Part shown: piece by piece, positions 55,753 through 64,000 of the stretch
Layout of the letters: each line of letters begins with the position of its first letter
Position numbering within the stretch: the first letter of the stretch is position 1
Source of the DNA: JAJVID01 sp035714085
GTDB lineage: Bacteria > Acidobacteriota > Blastocatellia > RBC074
NCBI GenBank assembly: GCA_035714085.1
Contig: DASTMP010000476.1
Coordinates: 10,813-74,812, forward strand
Reading direction: 5' to 3'
DNA length: 64,000 nt
Notes under the pieces: model-generated
The model's database searches: none
What the model was told of the DNA's origin: nothing
Seen by the model: the letters and a program-made list of their open reading frames with translations, nothing else
Position numbers and translations under genes: made by a program

Positions 55753-56562
55753 ATGCTTAAACCCGCATTGTTGATTCTGGCGATTTTACTTTTTGCTTCT
55801 GTCGCTTTAGCGCAGAGGAGTAACCCGCCTTCTAAAACTGAGTTGGCTGAAATAACCGAGAGAGGCCGTCAACTTGCCGAATACGATGGCGCCGCCTGGC
55901 GCGCGACAGATGCCGTTCTGGCAATGAAACCCGCAGAAGGAAGTGTCGCCCGTTATCTTGCAAAGAAAACCGATAATGGGTGGACAGTGGCTTTTGGCCG
56001 CTTAAATGAAATGCGCGACAAGTTTCTTGTCGTATATGAGGCGAACCAGGGAACCGATCCCGAAGAATTCAAGGTAAAGAAATATGATGCGCCGAAGGAA
56101 GACACCGATTTTTATTTCTCCGCCGTTAAAGCGATCGAAATAGCTCTGGCGGATTTTAGAGGTGAGAATCGCCCTTACAATGTCGCCATCCTGCCAGCGA
56201 AATCAGGTCAAATGTACGTTTATGTTGTTCCTGCGCAAGTGAAGCAAGGTGTGTATCCTCTTGGCGGAGATGTTCGTTACCTGATGTCTCAAGACGGCTC
56301 TAAGATTGTCGAGAAGCGGCAATTGCATAAGTCCACCATTGAATTTGAGACTCCGCCCGAGTTGCAAAAAGTGGAAGGAGGCTATCATACCGCCGTGCTG
56401 GATGATATTCCTGAAGATACGGACGTATTTCATGTTCTAGTCAGAAAGCCTTCCGTACCTGAGTGGGTAGCAACGCGGCAGTATGTTTATAGAATAGAAA
56501 TAGACGGCGCTATCAACTATGTGATGACTAGAGAGGCGTTCATGAAAATGAAGGGCAAGTAG
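55753..56562 (+). CDS. Exported protein of unknown function
   Basis: About 269 residues. Signal peptide KPALLILAILLFASVALAQ. The mature protein begins with a helical part (LAEITERGRQLAEYDGAAWR) followed by a beta-rich domain with repeated aromatic phrases (GRPYNVAILPAKSGQMYVYV-like). I do not recognise the family. I place the start at ATG 55753, seven bases after GGGAG; the in-frame ATG at 55747 abuts that sequence. Its lower GC suggests different ancestry from neighbours such as metH. It is convergent with the TPR gene. Confidence 0.65.
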   Translation: MLKPALLILAILLFASVALAQRSNPPSKTELAEITERGRQLAEYDGAAWRATDAVLAMKPAEGSVARYLAKKTDNGWTVAFGRLNEMRDKFLVVYEANQGTDPEEFKVKKYDAPKEDTDFYFSAVKAIEIALADFRGENRPYNVAILPAKSGQMYVYVVPAQVKQGVYPLGGDVRYLMSQDGSKIVEKRQLHKSTIEFETPPELQKVEGGYHTAVLDDIPEDTDVFHVLVRKPSVPEWVATRQYVYRIEIDGAINYVMTREAFMKMKGK

Positions 56563-56660
56563 GCTCAATAGCTGAACCTGGGATCTCAGCGCCTGATTTC
56601 CGCCGCCATACGCCGCTGCGCCCTTGGCGAAGCTATCAGTATCGGTGAGAGGTAGTGTTT

Positions 56661-59600
56661 TCAATTCTTCATCTTCGGGGCGGCCTTTGCGCGAATCTCC
56701 GCGGCCCGCGCTTCCAATTTTGCCGCTTCATCGTCGCGCTTCATTTTGCGGAGCAGGTCGGCATAATCCGCCAACCACGCGCCTAATCTCGGATATTGCG
56801 GGCCGAGCGAGTGATCAAAGATCTCCAGCGCTCTTTTAAACATGGACTCCGCTTCGGCATAATTCTTCCGAGCTTTGTGGATATTGGCGAGCCCCCAGAG
56901 ATTACGTCCGACCGAAGGATGTTCCGGCCCTCGCACCTTTTCATCGACCGCCAGAGATTGTTTGTAGAATGGTTCCGCCTCATTGTACTTCCCCTGGCGC
57001 CGGTAGAGTTCTGCGAGGTCGGTGAGGAACCCGGTCAGCCGGGGATCCTCTTTGCCGTACGCCTTTTCAGCGATCCCGAGCGCGCGCATGATGAGCGGCT
57101 CAGCTTCAGCATATTTCCCCTGTTCCCGGTAGAGTGCGGCAAGATCGGCGAGACTCCAGGTGGTTTCAATATGCGCCTTGCCAAACACCTTTTCTTTGAT
57201 GTTGAGAGCGAGAATGCAGAGCGGCTCGGCATCCGCGTATCTCCCCTGTTCAATATAAAGCGCTCCTAGTCCATCCAGGCTTTCAGCGGTGTCGGAATGC
57301 TCTTTACCCAGTCTCTTCTCTCGGATCTCGAGAGCTTGCTTGTAGAATCTCTCGGCTTCGGCATACCTGCCCTGGGTATGATAGAGCGCGGCCAGGGTGT
57401 TGAAACTCCAGGCGGCGTCGGGATCTTCCTTGCCTTTCTTCTTCTCCACGATTTCGAGCGCACGCTTCAAAACAGGTTCGGCCTCCGAATACCTTCCTTG
57501 TGATCTGTAGAACTCGGCAAGGTAGTTAAGGGCCTTCGCGGTGAGTATGCCTTCCATCCCCGCGGTCTTCTCTCTGATCACAAGCACCCGCCTCAGAAGT
57601 GGCTCGACCTCCGTCCGCTTCCCCTGATAAAGACAAACCCATGCCAAACTGTCGAGGGCCTGCGCCACACTGAAATGCTCCTGGCCGACAGTCTTTTCCA
57701 GGATCTCGATCGCGCGCCGGTAGTGTAGCTCGGCCTCGGCGTACTTTCCTTGATTCCGGTAGAGATCCGCCAGATTGTTAAGGGCGCCGGCGGCTTGAAA
57801 AGTTTCCTTGCCCGATTTTTTCTCGCTGATGTCGAGGGCTCGTTTCAAGAGCGATTCGGCTTCGACATACTTCTGCTGTTCCTGGTAGATTTCCGCCAGG
57901 TTACTGAGGCAGTCGGCAGTCCTGGAGCCATCCTTATCCTTATCATTATCCTGTTCGTAGAAGTCAAGAACCCGTTGGTAGAGCCGTTCAGCTTCACCGT
58001 ACTTTCCCTGCGCTCGATAGATTTTCGTCAACTTGCTAACGAGGCTGAGGATGGACCAATGGCCCAGGCCCTCCTTTTTCTCGCCGATGTCGAGAGCCCG
58101 TTTATAAAGTGGCTCGGCTTCGGCATATCTCCTCTGTCTCAGGTAAAGGTCTGCCAGGTACTCAAGGTAGCGGTCTGTCCGTGATATCTCTTTATCGCTC
58201 GTCTTCTCAGTGATATCGATAGCGCGTTTATATAACGACTCGGTCTCAGCATACCTGCCCAGTTTTTCATAAAGGCTCGCAAGGTAGTCGAGATTGAACA
58301 GAATATCCGGACTATCTTTGCTATACGTCCTCTCCATGATTTCGAGCATCCGCAGATAGAGCGGCTCCTGCTCGGCGTACCTGTTCTGGTATGAGTAGAC
58401 TACCGTCAATTTGCTGAGAACCTGATAGGTATCGATATGGTCTTTGCCAAGGGTCTTCTCTCGGATCTCCAGGGCTCGTTTCAAGAGCGGTTCCGCCTCG
58501 GCGTACTTTTGTTGCCGATTGCAATAGAATTCCGCCAGATCGTAGAGGCTCGTGGCGGTGTCGGGATGTTCATTGCCCAGAATCTTCTCTCGGATCTCCA
58601 GGGCTCGTTTCAAGAGCGGTTCCGCCTCGACGTATTTCTCTTGTCCTTTGTAAAGACGAGCCAGGTTAACGAGAGTCTCGGCGACTGCAGGATGCTCCTT
58701 GCCCAGGGCTTTCTCCCTGATCTCCAATGCCCGCTTCAAGAGCGCCTCGGCTTCCCGGCGCTCTTCCGGCGTTCCGTAAATATTTGCCTTGCGATCGAGG
58801 ATATTGGCGATCAGAGGGTGCTCATTGCCCAGGGTCTTCTCCGCGGTGTCGAGCGCGCGTTTGTAGAGTTGTCGGGCTTCGGGGCCGGGCGATTGTGTAG
58901 AGTATAGCCACGACATGTTTCTGAGGAGGCGGACCGTGTCGGGATGCTCTACCCCCAGCGCTTTCTCATAGATGTCGAGAGCGCGCTGAAATAACGGCTC
59001 GCCTTCCGCCGGTTTCTGTATATATAAATAGAATACCCCCAGATTGGCGAGGGCCCTGGCGGTGTCGGGATGTTCATTGCCCAGCGCCTTCTCCCTGATC
59101 TCGAGCACGCGCTTGAGCCACGGCTCTATCTTTGCGATTAATTGTTTGTCCGCCTCTGTACCTCGTCTTTGCGCATAATAGAAACATGCCAGGGTCTCAA
59201 GGCTGTCGGCCGTATCCGGATGCTCCTTGCCCAGGACCTTCTCTCTGATTTCGAGCGCGCGATTCAAGAGCGGTTCGGCTTCGCCATACTTTCGTTGATG
59301 GAAGTAGTCATCTCCCAAGCCGTTGAGGCTTTGGGCCGTATCTGGATGTTCCTTGCCCAGCGTCTTCTCTCTGATCTCGACGGCGCGTTTGAAGAGCGGC
59401 TCGGCTTCGATGTTCCTCTCCAACGTCAAGTAGAACTCCGCCAGGGTGTTGAGGCTTTGAGCCGTATCGACATGCTCAGGCCCCCGGGTCTTCTCTCTGA
59501 TTTCGAGCGCGCGCTTCAGCTGCGGCTCGGCTTCGACGAATTTTCCGGCTTTACCCAAACTCAGGCCGAGCCAGTTCATAAGACCGGCGTCATCTTTTCT

Positions 59601-60362
59601 CAGCGAGAGGGCCTCCTGAAACTTCTCCGCGGATTCACGATACCTGCCCTGTTCATAGAGCGATCGACCCAGGAAGAAGGTCGCGTCCGCATATTCATTG
59701 ACAGCTTTCTGAGCCGCCTCTTTCCGCACCTTTACCGATTCTGTGAGGAGTTTGGTGGATTCCGAGTAATTCTTTTCATACAGAGCCGCCAACCCTTGCT
59801 GGTATGGATCCTGGACCTTTTTGCCCCACACGCGAATGGCCGCGTCCACTTCTTCCGGCGTCAATCCCACGCCTTCCGCCTGTAATTTGAGCACCAGCTG
59901 TCGCTCTTCATCGGAGATTTGCTTGTCGAGTTTTGGAACAATTTCCTTCAACACTCTGGCGACCAGCGTTTCAATAGCTTTGCTGCTGCTCAGCATTTGC
60001 TTGTCGCCTTTGCGCGCCACCACGACCGGGACGGCGTTGTCTGCCTTATTTTCAAAAGAGGGAATGATCACCCGACTGTCCCACGGGCTGATCAATATCC
60101 AGTCCGCGCCGCCTGCGCGTTTGATGATCTGGAGGGTAACCCATTCGCCCGGACGCGTCTGGGGCGGCAGCTTGAGCCTCACCTTGCCCTGGACCGCGCT
60201 CATTTGCGGGCAGTCGCCTTTGCAGGTGACGGTAATGTCGCTGACCTGCTCTTCGGCGGTATTGGTTACGAAGAGCACGAGAATATGTTCTTCGACCGGG
60301 AGACTGAACGGACGCAAAGCCGCAAAAAACAGCATGCATCCGGAGAGGATTGTTTGGAACAT
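56661..60362 (-). CDS. Giant kinesin-light-chain-type TPR protein
   Basis: A 1233-residue exported or membrane-anchored protein. It opens with a hydrophobic segment (ILSGCMLFFAALRPFSL) and an N-terminal ~180-residue beta-rich domain. From about residue 190 to the end it is almost entirely 42-residue tetratricopeptide repeats, roughly two dozen, each like LGKEHPDTAQSLNGLG followed by AEAEPLLKRALEIREK. Such repeats form superhelical binding surfaces for protein partners. The C-terminal tail is charged. A small membrane protein gene lies four bases upstream in the same operon. No enzymatic domain is seen. Confidence 0.9.
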   Translation of the reverse strand: MFQTILSGCMLFFAALRPFSLPVEEHILVLFVTNTAEEQVSDITVTCKGDCPQMSAVQGKVRLKLPPQTRPGEWVTLQIIKRAGGADWILISPWDSRVIIPSFENKADNAVPVVVARKGDKQMLSSSKAIETLVARVLKEIVPKLDKQISDEERQLVLKLQAEGVGLTPEEVDAAIRVWGKKVQDPYQQGLAALYEKNYSESTKLLTESVKVRKEAAQKAVNEYADATFFLGRSLYEQGRYRESAEKFQEALSLRKDDAGLMNWLGLSLGKAGKFVEAEPQLKRALEIREKTRGPEHVDTAQSLNTLAEFYLTLERNIEAEPLFKRAVEIREKTLGKEHPDTAQSLNGLGDDYFHQRKYGEAEPLLNRALEIREKVLGKEHPDTADSLETLACFYYAQRRGTEADKQLIAKIEPWLKRVLEIREKALGNEHPDTARALANLGVFYLYIQKPAEGEPLFQRALDIYEKALGVEHPDTVRLLRNMSWLYSTQSPGPEARQLYKRALDTAEKTLGNEHPLIANILDRKANIYGTPEERREAEALLKRALEIREKALGKEHPAVAETLVNLARLYKGQEKYVEAEPLLKRALEIREKILGNEHPDTATSLYDLAEFYCNRQQKYAEAEPLLKRALEIREKTLGKDHIDTYQVLSKLTVVYSYQNRYAEQEPLYLRMLEIMERTYSKDSPDILFNLDYLASLYEKLGRYAETESLYKRAIDITEKTSDKEISRTDRYLEYLADLYLRQRRYAEAEPLYKRALDIGEKKEGLGHWSILSLVSKLTKIYRAQGKYGEAERLYQRVLDFYEQDNDKDKDGSRTADCLSNLAEIYQEQQKYVEAESLLKRALDISEKKSGKETFQAAGALNNLADLYRNQGKYAEAELHYRRAIEILEKTVGQEHFSVAQALDSLAWVCLYQGKRTEVEPLLRRVLVIREKTAGMEGILTAKALNYLAEFYRSQGRYSEAEPVLKRALEIVEKKKGKEDPDAAWSFNTLAALYHTQGRYAEAERFYKQALEIREKRLGKEHSDTAESLDGLGALYIEQGRYADAEPLCILALNIKEKVFGKAHIETTWSLADLAALYREQGKYAEAEPLIMRALGIAEKAYGKEDPRLTGFLTDLAELYRRQGKYNEAEPFYKQSLAVDEKVRGPEHPSVGRNLWGLANIHKARKNYAEAESMFKRALEIFDHSLGPQYPRLGAWLADYADLLRKMKRDDEAAKLEARAAEIRAKAAPKMKN

Positions 60363-60366
60363 GCGC

Positions 60367-60642
60367 CTACTTCTCCAATTTCAATTCGGCGGGTTCGTCT
60401 CCCGCGGGCTGGTTTTGTCTTGCAGGCCGATAGCCGCTATAGACCGAGGCGCCAATAGGAATGGCGATCAGCAGCACGATCACAATCCAGACGGCCGGAG
60501 GGACTTTAGTCCTACGGCTCTTCAATACGATGAAGAGGACAACGGCCAGCGCAAAGGCGGCAAGGTTCAAAGGAGTGGCAATTTTGATCACCGCGTCCCA
60601 GATCCCGCCCGATTCGTAAATGTTGAGCAAAGGGATCATCAT
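60367..60642 (-). CDS. Small two-helix membrane protein upstream of TPR gene
   Basis: A 91-residue protein with two hydrophobic segments (LNLAAFALAVVLFIVLK and AVWIVIVLLIAIPIGASVY) and a short polar tail. No family recognised. Its stop is four bases before the TPR gene start, so the two are co-transcribed and the protein may anchor or partner the TPR protein. Confidence 0.65.
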   Translation of the reverse strand: MMIPLLNIYESGGIWDAVIKIATPLNLAAFALAVVLFIVLKSRRTKVPPAVWIVIVLLIAIPIGASVYSGYRPARQNQPAGDEPAELKLEK

Positions 60643-60977
60643 AAATAACTTTCTATGTAATTACTTACTGGCTTGAGCCTTCAAGGAACTGGAGAACAGG
60701 CGTTCACGATAAATCTGTAAGCGTATGAAGGACCGCCTTGCCCTTGCGCTTGGCGGTCGCAATGGCGGTTTGAGGACTGGCCTAGGCTATGGCTTCCCAC
60801 TCAGAAAGGAACCCGTGCATCTCTCCGCGTAGCAACAATCGTGCGGTAGACGCCGCGTCGCTAATTAAGACGCATTGGCGCCAATTTCGCTCCCGACGCG
60901 GGCGCTTGTTTCACCGTCATTGCGGCGCGGATGATAGCAGAATTTCAGAAAATCCGTGAGTAATTACGAGAGTATCT
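60643..60977. other. 335-base gap without a supported gene
   Basis: It contains a GACCGCC (60731-60737) / GGCGGTC (60752-60758) hairpin with a 14-base loop and no T-run, and should hold the promoter of the TPR operon and the 3' end of the TIGR02391 gene. I see no tRNA, convincing ORF or word palindrome. Confidence 0.5.
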
Positions 60978-61757
60978 TCATTGCATGGTCACGGCTCTTG
61001 GCATGACCGCTCTGGCCCCTTTGACCGTTGAGGATTTATCCATCTTCCCGGCGCGCGAGTCTACGATCTTCAATAGGTGACTGGAGAAGATGATGATCTC
61101 GGCGGCTTCGGCGGCGTCGAGCACGACGTGGCGGTGAGAGCGGGGAGTCTTGTAGGCGCCGATCAGCCCCGCGAACATTTCAGCGATGGCCACTTTATCC
61201 AGATCTGTCGCCGCGTCGTCGCGCAGCGGCCCAGTCTTCGGGTCGAAGGCTTTGCGCACGAGCGCCGCGCCGATATCGGTCGGGGAGAATCCGCTGGCGT
61301 TGCGCACCGCGACCTCGACCTCACGCAGCGCCTGGAAGACCGCCGTGTCATATTCGGCGTTCAGGAAGGCCGTCTCCACTTTCTTGGCGATGACCGGATG
61401 CAAGAGGTATTTGGGCAGCGTCCTCGATGCGCGGTAGGCGTTGAGGTCCTCACGGCTCCGGATAGTCTTTCCCTTATCGGTGATGAAATACCAGCCGGCC
61501 TTGGTCGGCATTTCGGCGATCAGTCCCTCGCGCTCCAGGTACCCCCAGCCGGTCATCAGCGCTTTGAGCAGTCGTTCGTAGTAAGCGGGGGGGTATTCTT
61601 GCACGGTGCGCTGCATGGCGAAATCATTGCGGTTGAGCTGGAGGTGTTCAATCGAGTTCAAACTCTCCATAATCACCGCCGCCACATCCTCCAAATCGAG
61701 TTTCAACAGTTCTTCCGGATTAGGAATAATCGAATAAATGCTTTTGTGCGCGCTCAT
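60978..61757 (-). CDS. TIGR02391 (Ymh-like) family protein
   Basis: A 259-residue protein. The C-terminal half matches TIGR02391: LHPVIAKKVETAFLNAEYDT, VFQALREVEVAVRNASGF, GALVRKAFDPKTGPL-like and IGAYKTPRSHRHVVLDAAEA, ending FSSHLLKIVDSRA. The N-terminal half has an extra helical/winged-helix-like region with GWYFITDKGKTI. Family function is unknown; members are common in mobile and defence-associated DNA. Here the neighbours are a TPR protein and a histidine kinase, with no restriction or phage genes. Confidence 0.8.
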   Translation of the reverse strand: MSAHKSIYSIIPNPEELLKLDLEDVAAVIMESLNSIEHLQLNRNDFAMQRTVQEYPPAYYERLLKALMTGWGYLEREGLIAEMPTKAGWYFITDKGKTIRSREDLNAYRASRTLPKYLLHPVIAKKVETAFLNAEYDTAVFQALREVEVAVRNASGFSPTDIGAALVRKAFDPKTGPLRDDAATDLDKVAIAEMFAGLIGAYKTPRSHRHVVLDAAEAAEIIIFSSHLLKIVDSRAGKMDKSSTVKGARAVMPRAVTMQ

Positions 61758-61920
61758 ATAAAAACTCCACTGGATATAATTCTACGCGTATTAGCAGACT
61801 CAGCCCGGAGTGGGGGATGAGAACTCTGGCTTATGAAGTTGTTGTGTCGGGACGCCATTCTACCATTGACTTTGCTCGGTCATGCAAATCTGCGATACGC
61901 CAGGCAATATTAAATTTGGG

Positions 61921-63744
61921 CTATGCGGATGGAAGGATGATGCGGAAACATGCGCCTGCGCCGACTTCTGATTCGATCTTGATCCGGCCGTTGTGCAACT
62001 GGACGGCGCGGAAGGCCTGCGCCAGACCGATGCCGCTGCCTTTTGGTTTGGTGGTGTAATAAAGGTTGAAGATCTTGTCGCGCGCATCTTCGGGAATTCC
62101 GGGGCCGCTGTCGGTGATGGCGATGAAGACGCGGTTTTCTTCGTCGCGGCCGGTCTCGACCGCAAGTCTCCCCCCGTGCGGCATGACCTGGCATCCGTTG
62201 ATGATGATGTTGAGGATCGCCTGTTTGAGCAGGTCTGGGTCGGCTTTGATGACTAGCGGGCCTGAGCCGTAGCGCTCTTCCATATCGACGCCCTGGGCGC
62301 GCGCATCGGCGGCCAGCAGCACCACTTCGCGCGTCAGCACGTTCGCGTCGATCTGCTGAAGTTTCAACTCTACGGGTCGAGTGAAATCGAGGAAGGTTTG
62401 CACAACGCGTTTGAGCCGGTTGACTTCGGACATCAGGATGTCGACGTGAGGCTTCGGGTCGAGGCCTGCGTCGAGTTTGGCGCTGAGCAATTCCAGGTGG
62501 AGCACCATCGCGTGGAGAGGGTTTTTGACTTCGTGCGCCACGCCGGCTGTGATGCGGTTGAGCGCGGCCAGTTTCGTGGCGAAATCGAGCTGCGTCTCCA
62601 GGCGCTGGAGGGTCTCGAAATCGCGCAGCGTGAGGAGCGCGCCGGCGGGTTGGCCGCGATCTTCGAATATCTGGAGCGAGGCGACGACCGCCTGCTGTCC
62701 GGCGCCGTTGACGGGGAATGTGGTCACTTCCTGCAGCGATTGGCCGGTCTGATAAGCGCGCTCGGTCAAGGCCGTGATCGGGTGGCTGTGGCTGAGCGCT
62801 TCGGAAAGCCGCTGCCCGCGCAGCGTGAAACGCCCGCCGCTGAGCATCTTCTCAGCCTCGGGACTTGCCATGATCACGCGGCGTTCGCGGTCGAGCAGCA
62901 GGACGCGCTCCGACAGGCTCCCGACGACCTGTTGCAATTGATCGCGGATCGCCTCGATCTCCGTGCGGTTGCCCGCGAAGCGGCGCCCCAGTTCGCGCAG
63001 ACGCTGCGCGATGGATTGCATCTCGACGTTTACAGGGCGGGTCTCGGAACTCTTCGCGCTTTCGATCTCCATCTCCTCGATGCTCTCCATCGCTTCTCGC
63101 AGCGGTCCGAGCACCATGTCAGACGAAATCCACGCGGTCAGCAGGCAGAGGCCGACGACGATCAAGGCGAAGACGCCGCTCAATTTGACCGCCGGCCACA
63201 GGTCCTCGCGGAACTGCGAAGCGGGAATCCCGGCGACCACCTTGGCGAAAGGCTCGTTCCTGAAATTGACCGTCCTCTCAATCTGATAGACGTCATTGCT
63301 ATGCCACAAGTCCCATAACTGGCGGTACCATCGCGCTGATTCGAACCCTTCTTCCCCGGACATCGGTTTGACCCTGCTGTTGGGCTGACCGTAGGTCTGC
63401 GCCAGATTTTGCGGGTCGTAGTTGGCGATCACCGCGCCGTCAAGGGAAAGCAGCGCCACATAAGCGAAGCCCTTCGGGTTGCTCACGCCGGACTTGATCA
63501 GCGATCGCACGTCGGAATCGAAGCCGATGGCCGCATGCGGAGGCTCGAGCGGACGGTTGAAGATGGCTTGCTGCACGGCGTAATAAATGGGAACTTTGAG
63601 TGTCTCGAATTTCTCATGCTTGGCAGCCACCTGAACGCTCAGCAGGCGCGCAATATTAAAGCAGAGCAGGGTGCTTGCCGTTACCAGGATCAGAGCGATG
63701 ATGACAGTTAAGTGCCGAGTGCGGACACTAAGTTCCCAACTCAT
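61921..63744 (-). CDS. Membrane sensor histidine kinase with PAS domain
   Basis: A 607-residue kinase. TM1 is about 11-33 and TM2 about 187-206; they enclose a ~150-residue extracytoplasmic sensor domain. A HAMP-like linker and a PAS domain (about 275-375, VLLLDRERRVIMASPEAEK) follow. The H-box is GVAHEVKNPLHAM with H404. The ATPase domain has ILNIIINGCQ as N-box, DSGPGIPEDAR and GSGIGLAQAF. The layout resembles NtrB/AtoS-like kinases that work with sigma-54 activators. The partner response regulator is not in the window; it is not the downstream gene. Confidence 0.92.
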   Translation of the reverse strand: MSWELSVRTRHLTVIIALILVTASTLLCFNIARLLSVQVAAKHEKFETLKVPIYYAVQQAIFNRPLEPPHAAIGFDSDVRSLIKSGVSNPKGFAYVALLSLDGAVIANYDPQNLAQTYGQPNSRVKPMSGEEGFESARWYRQLWDLWHSNDVYQIERTVNFRNEPFAKVVAGIPASQFREDLWPAVKLSGVFALIVVGLCLLTAWISSDMVLGPLREAMESIEEMEIESAKSSETRPVNVEMQSIAQRLRELGRRFAGNRTEIEAIRDQLQQVVGSLSERVLLLDRERRVIMASPEAEKMLSGGRFTLRGQRLSEALSHSHPITALTERAYQTGQSLQEVTTFPVNGAGQQAVVASLQIFEDRGQPAGALLTLRDFETLQRLETQLDFATKLAALNRITAGVAHEVKNPLHAMVLHLELLSAKLDAGLDPKPHVDILMSEVNRLKRVVQTFLDFTRPVELKLQQIDANVLTREVVLLAADARAQGVDMEERYGSGPLVIKADPDLLKQAILNIIINGCQVMPHGGRLAVETGRDEENRVFIAITDSGPGIPEDARDKIFNLYYTTKPKGSGIGLAQAFRAVQLHNGRIKIESEVGAGACFRIILPSA

Positions 63745-64000
63745 GTAAAACGCCTATTCTTCAATATATGTGAGGAATTGCGATTGGGGGCTTGCGGTTT
63801 TGAGTCTTGATTCGTTGACCGTAGCTTCCAGTCGGATTCTCATTCAACCATTTCGCCCGACTGGGCGTTCCTAATTTACAGCGTTTACTAGCTTAGTGGC
63901 AAGCGATTTTACGCATACCTGTATTACAGGCGGTTCATCGTTCTTTGTAAAGGATACACCACCCATAAACGCTATAATTTGGGTGGCGCAGGATGCGCCG
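63745..64000. other. Terminal intergenic region with an inverted repeat around a TATAAT
   Basis: No gene is supported. CCACCCA (63959-63965) and TGGGTGG (63980-63986) are inverted copies that bracket TATAAT (63973-63978), which suggests a plus-strand promoter with an overlapping regulator site for a gene outside the window. A smaller CCTGT-ATT-ACAGG palindrome lies at 63918-63930. No well-spaced -35 is evident. Confidence 0.35.

Noticed and set aside
56661..60362. Regularly spaced DNA repeats of ~126 bases that might suggest a repeat array or CRISPR.
   Set aside because: The period equals 42 codons and follows the TPR protein repeats; there are no identical repeats with unique spacers and no cas genes.
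60643..60977. Possible tRNA or small RNA in the gap upstream of the TPR operon.
   Set aside because: No cloverleaf, T-loop motif or terminator T-run could be found; only a simple 7-bp hairpin is present.

Overview
The window is a high-GC bacterial chromosome segment. Long secreted proteins built of carboxypeptidase-regulatory-like beta modules, a squalene-hopene cyclase, an ECF sigma/Ser-Thr kinase pair, a kinesin-light-chain-type TPR protein and large intergenic hairpins together suggest an acidobacterium, most likely of the Blastocatellia type. That placement is inference from gene content; there is no rRNA or tRNA gene to confirm it.

Layout. 1-9.6 kb: end of a squalene-hopene cyclase gene; an XPB-type helicase with its Bax1-type (DUF790) nuclease partner; a methyltransferase and an HD-domain hydrolase; a lone TnpB element; an AT-rich secreted protein; a LysE-type exporter, a YcaQ-type glycosylase and another methyltransferase. 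9.8-14.7 kb, minus strand: a four-gene Gld-type ABC transporter operon (ATPase, permease, GldG-like protein, DUF4340 protein). 15.0-32.8 kb: the main feature, ten consecutive co-directional paralogous genes for secreted proteins of 560-616 residues. They fall into two types (A and B) in the order A B A B A (A remnant) A B A A B, and most junctions are ATGA overlaps. 32.9-37.9 kb: Rieske oxygenase, ECF sigma factor, membrane Ser/Thr kinase, lipoprotein. 38.2-42.8 kb: a probable copper/metal-handling set (Cys/His-rich exported protein, TolC-type channel, multicopper oxidase with a heavy-metal-binding tail, cytochrome c). 42.9-45.1 kb: endonuclease III and an archaeal-type aspartyl-tRNA synthetase. 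45.1-52.2 kb: a methionine locus headed by a SAM-II-like riboswitch and terminator, then fused homocysteine methyltransferase/MetF, two small genes and metH. 52.2-56.6 kb: secreted and accessory proteins. 56.6-63.7 kb, minus strand: a 1233-residue TPR protein with a small membrane protein, a TIGR02391 protein and a sensor histidine kinase.

A second theme is a set of about fifteen large inverted repeats, most of them 'word palindromes': each arm is a degenerate tandem array of 7-9 nt words, and the other arm is its reverse complement. They lie at gene boundaries, and at least four run into coding sequence. Three sit at the 5' ends of array genes and encode extended N-termini of signal peptides; one encodes the C-terminus of the TolC-like protein.

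The items most worth checking are the A/B secreted-protein array, the word palindromes inside signal-peptide codons, and the SAM-II-like riboswitch in an apparent acidobacterium.
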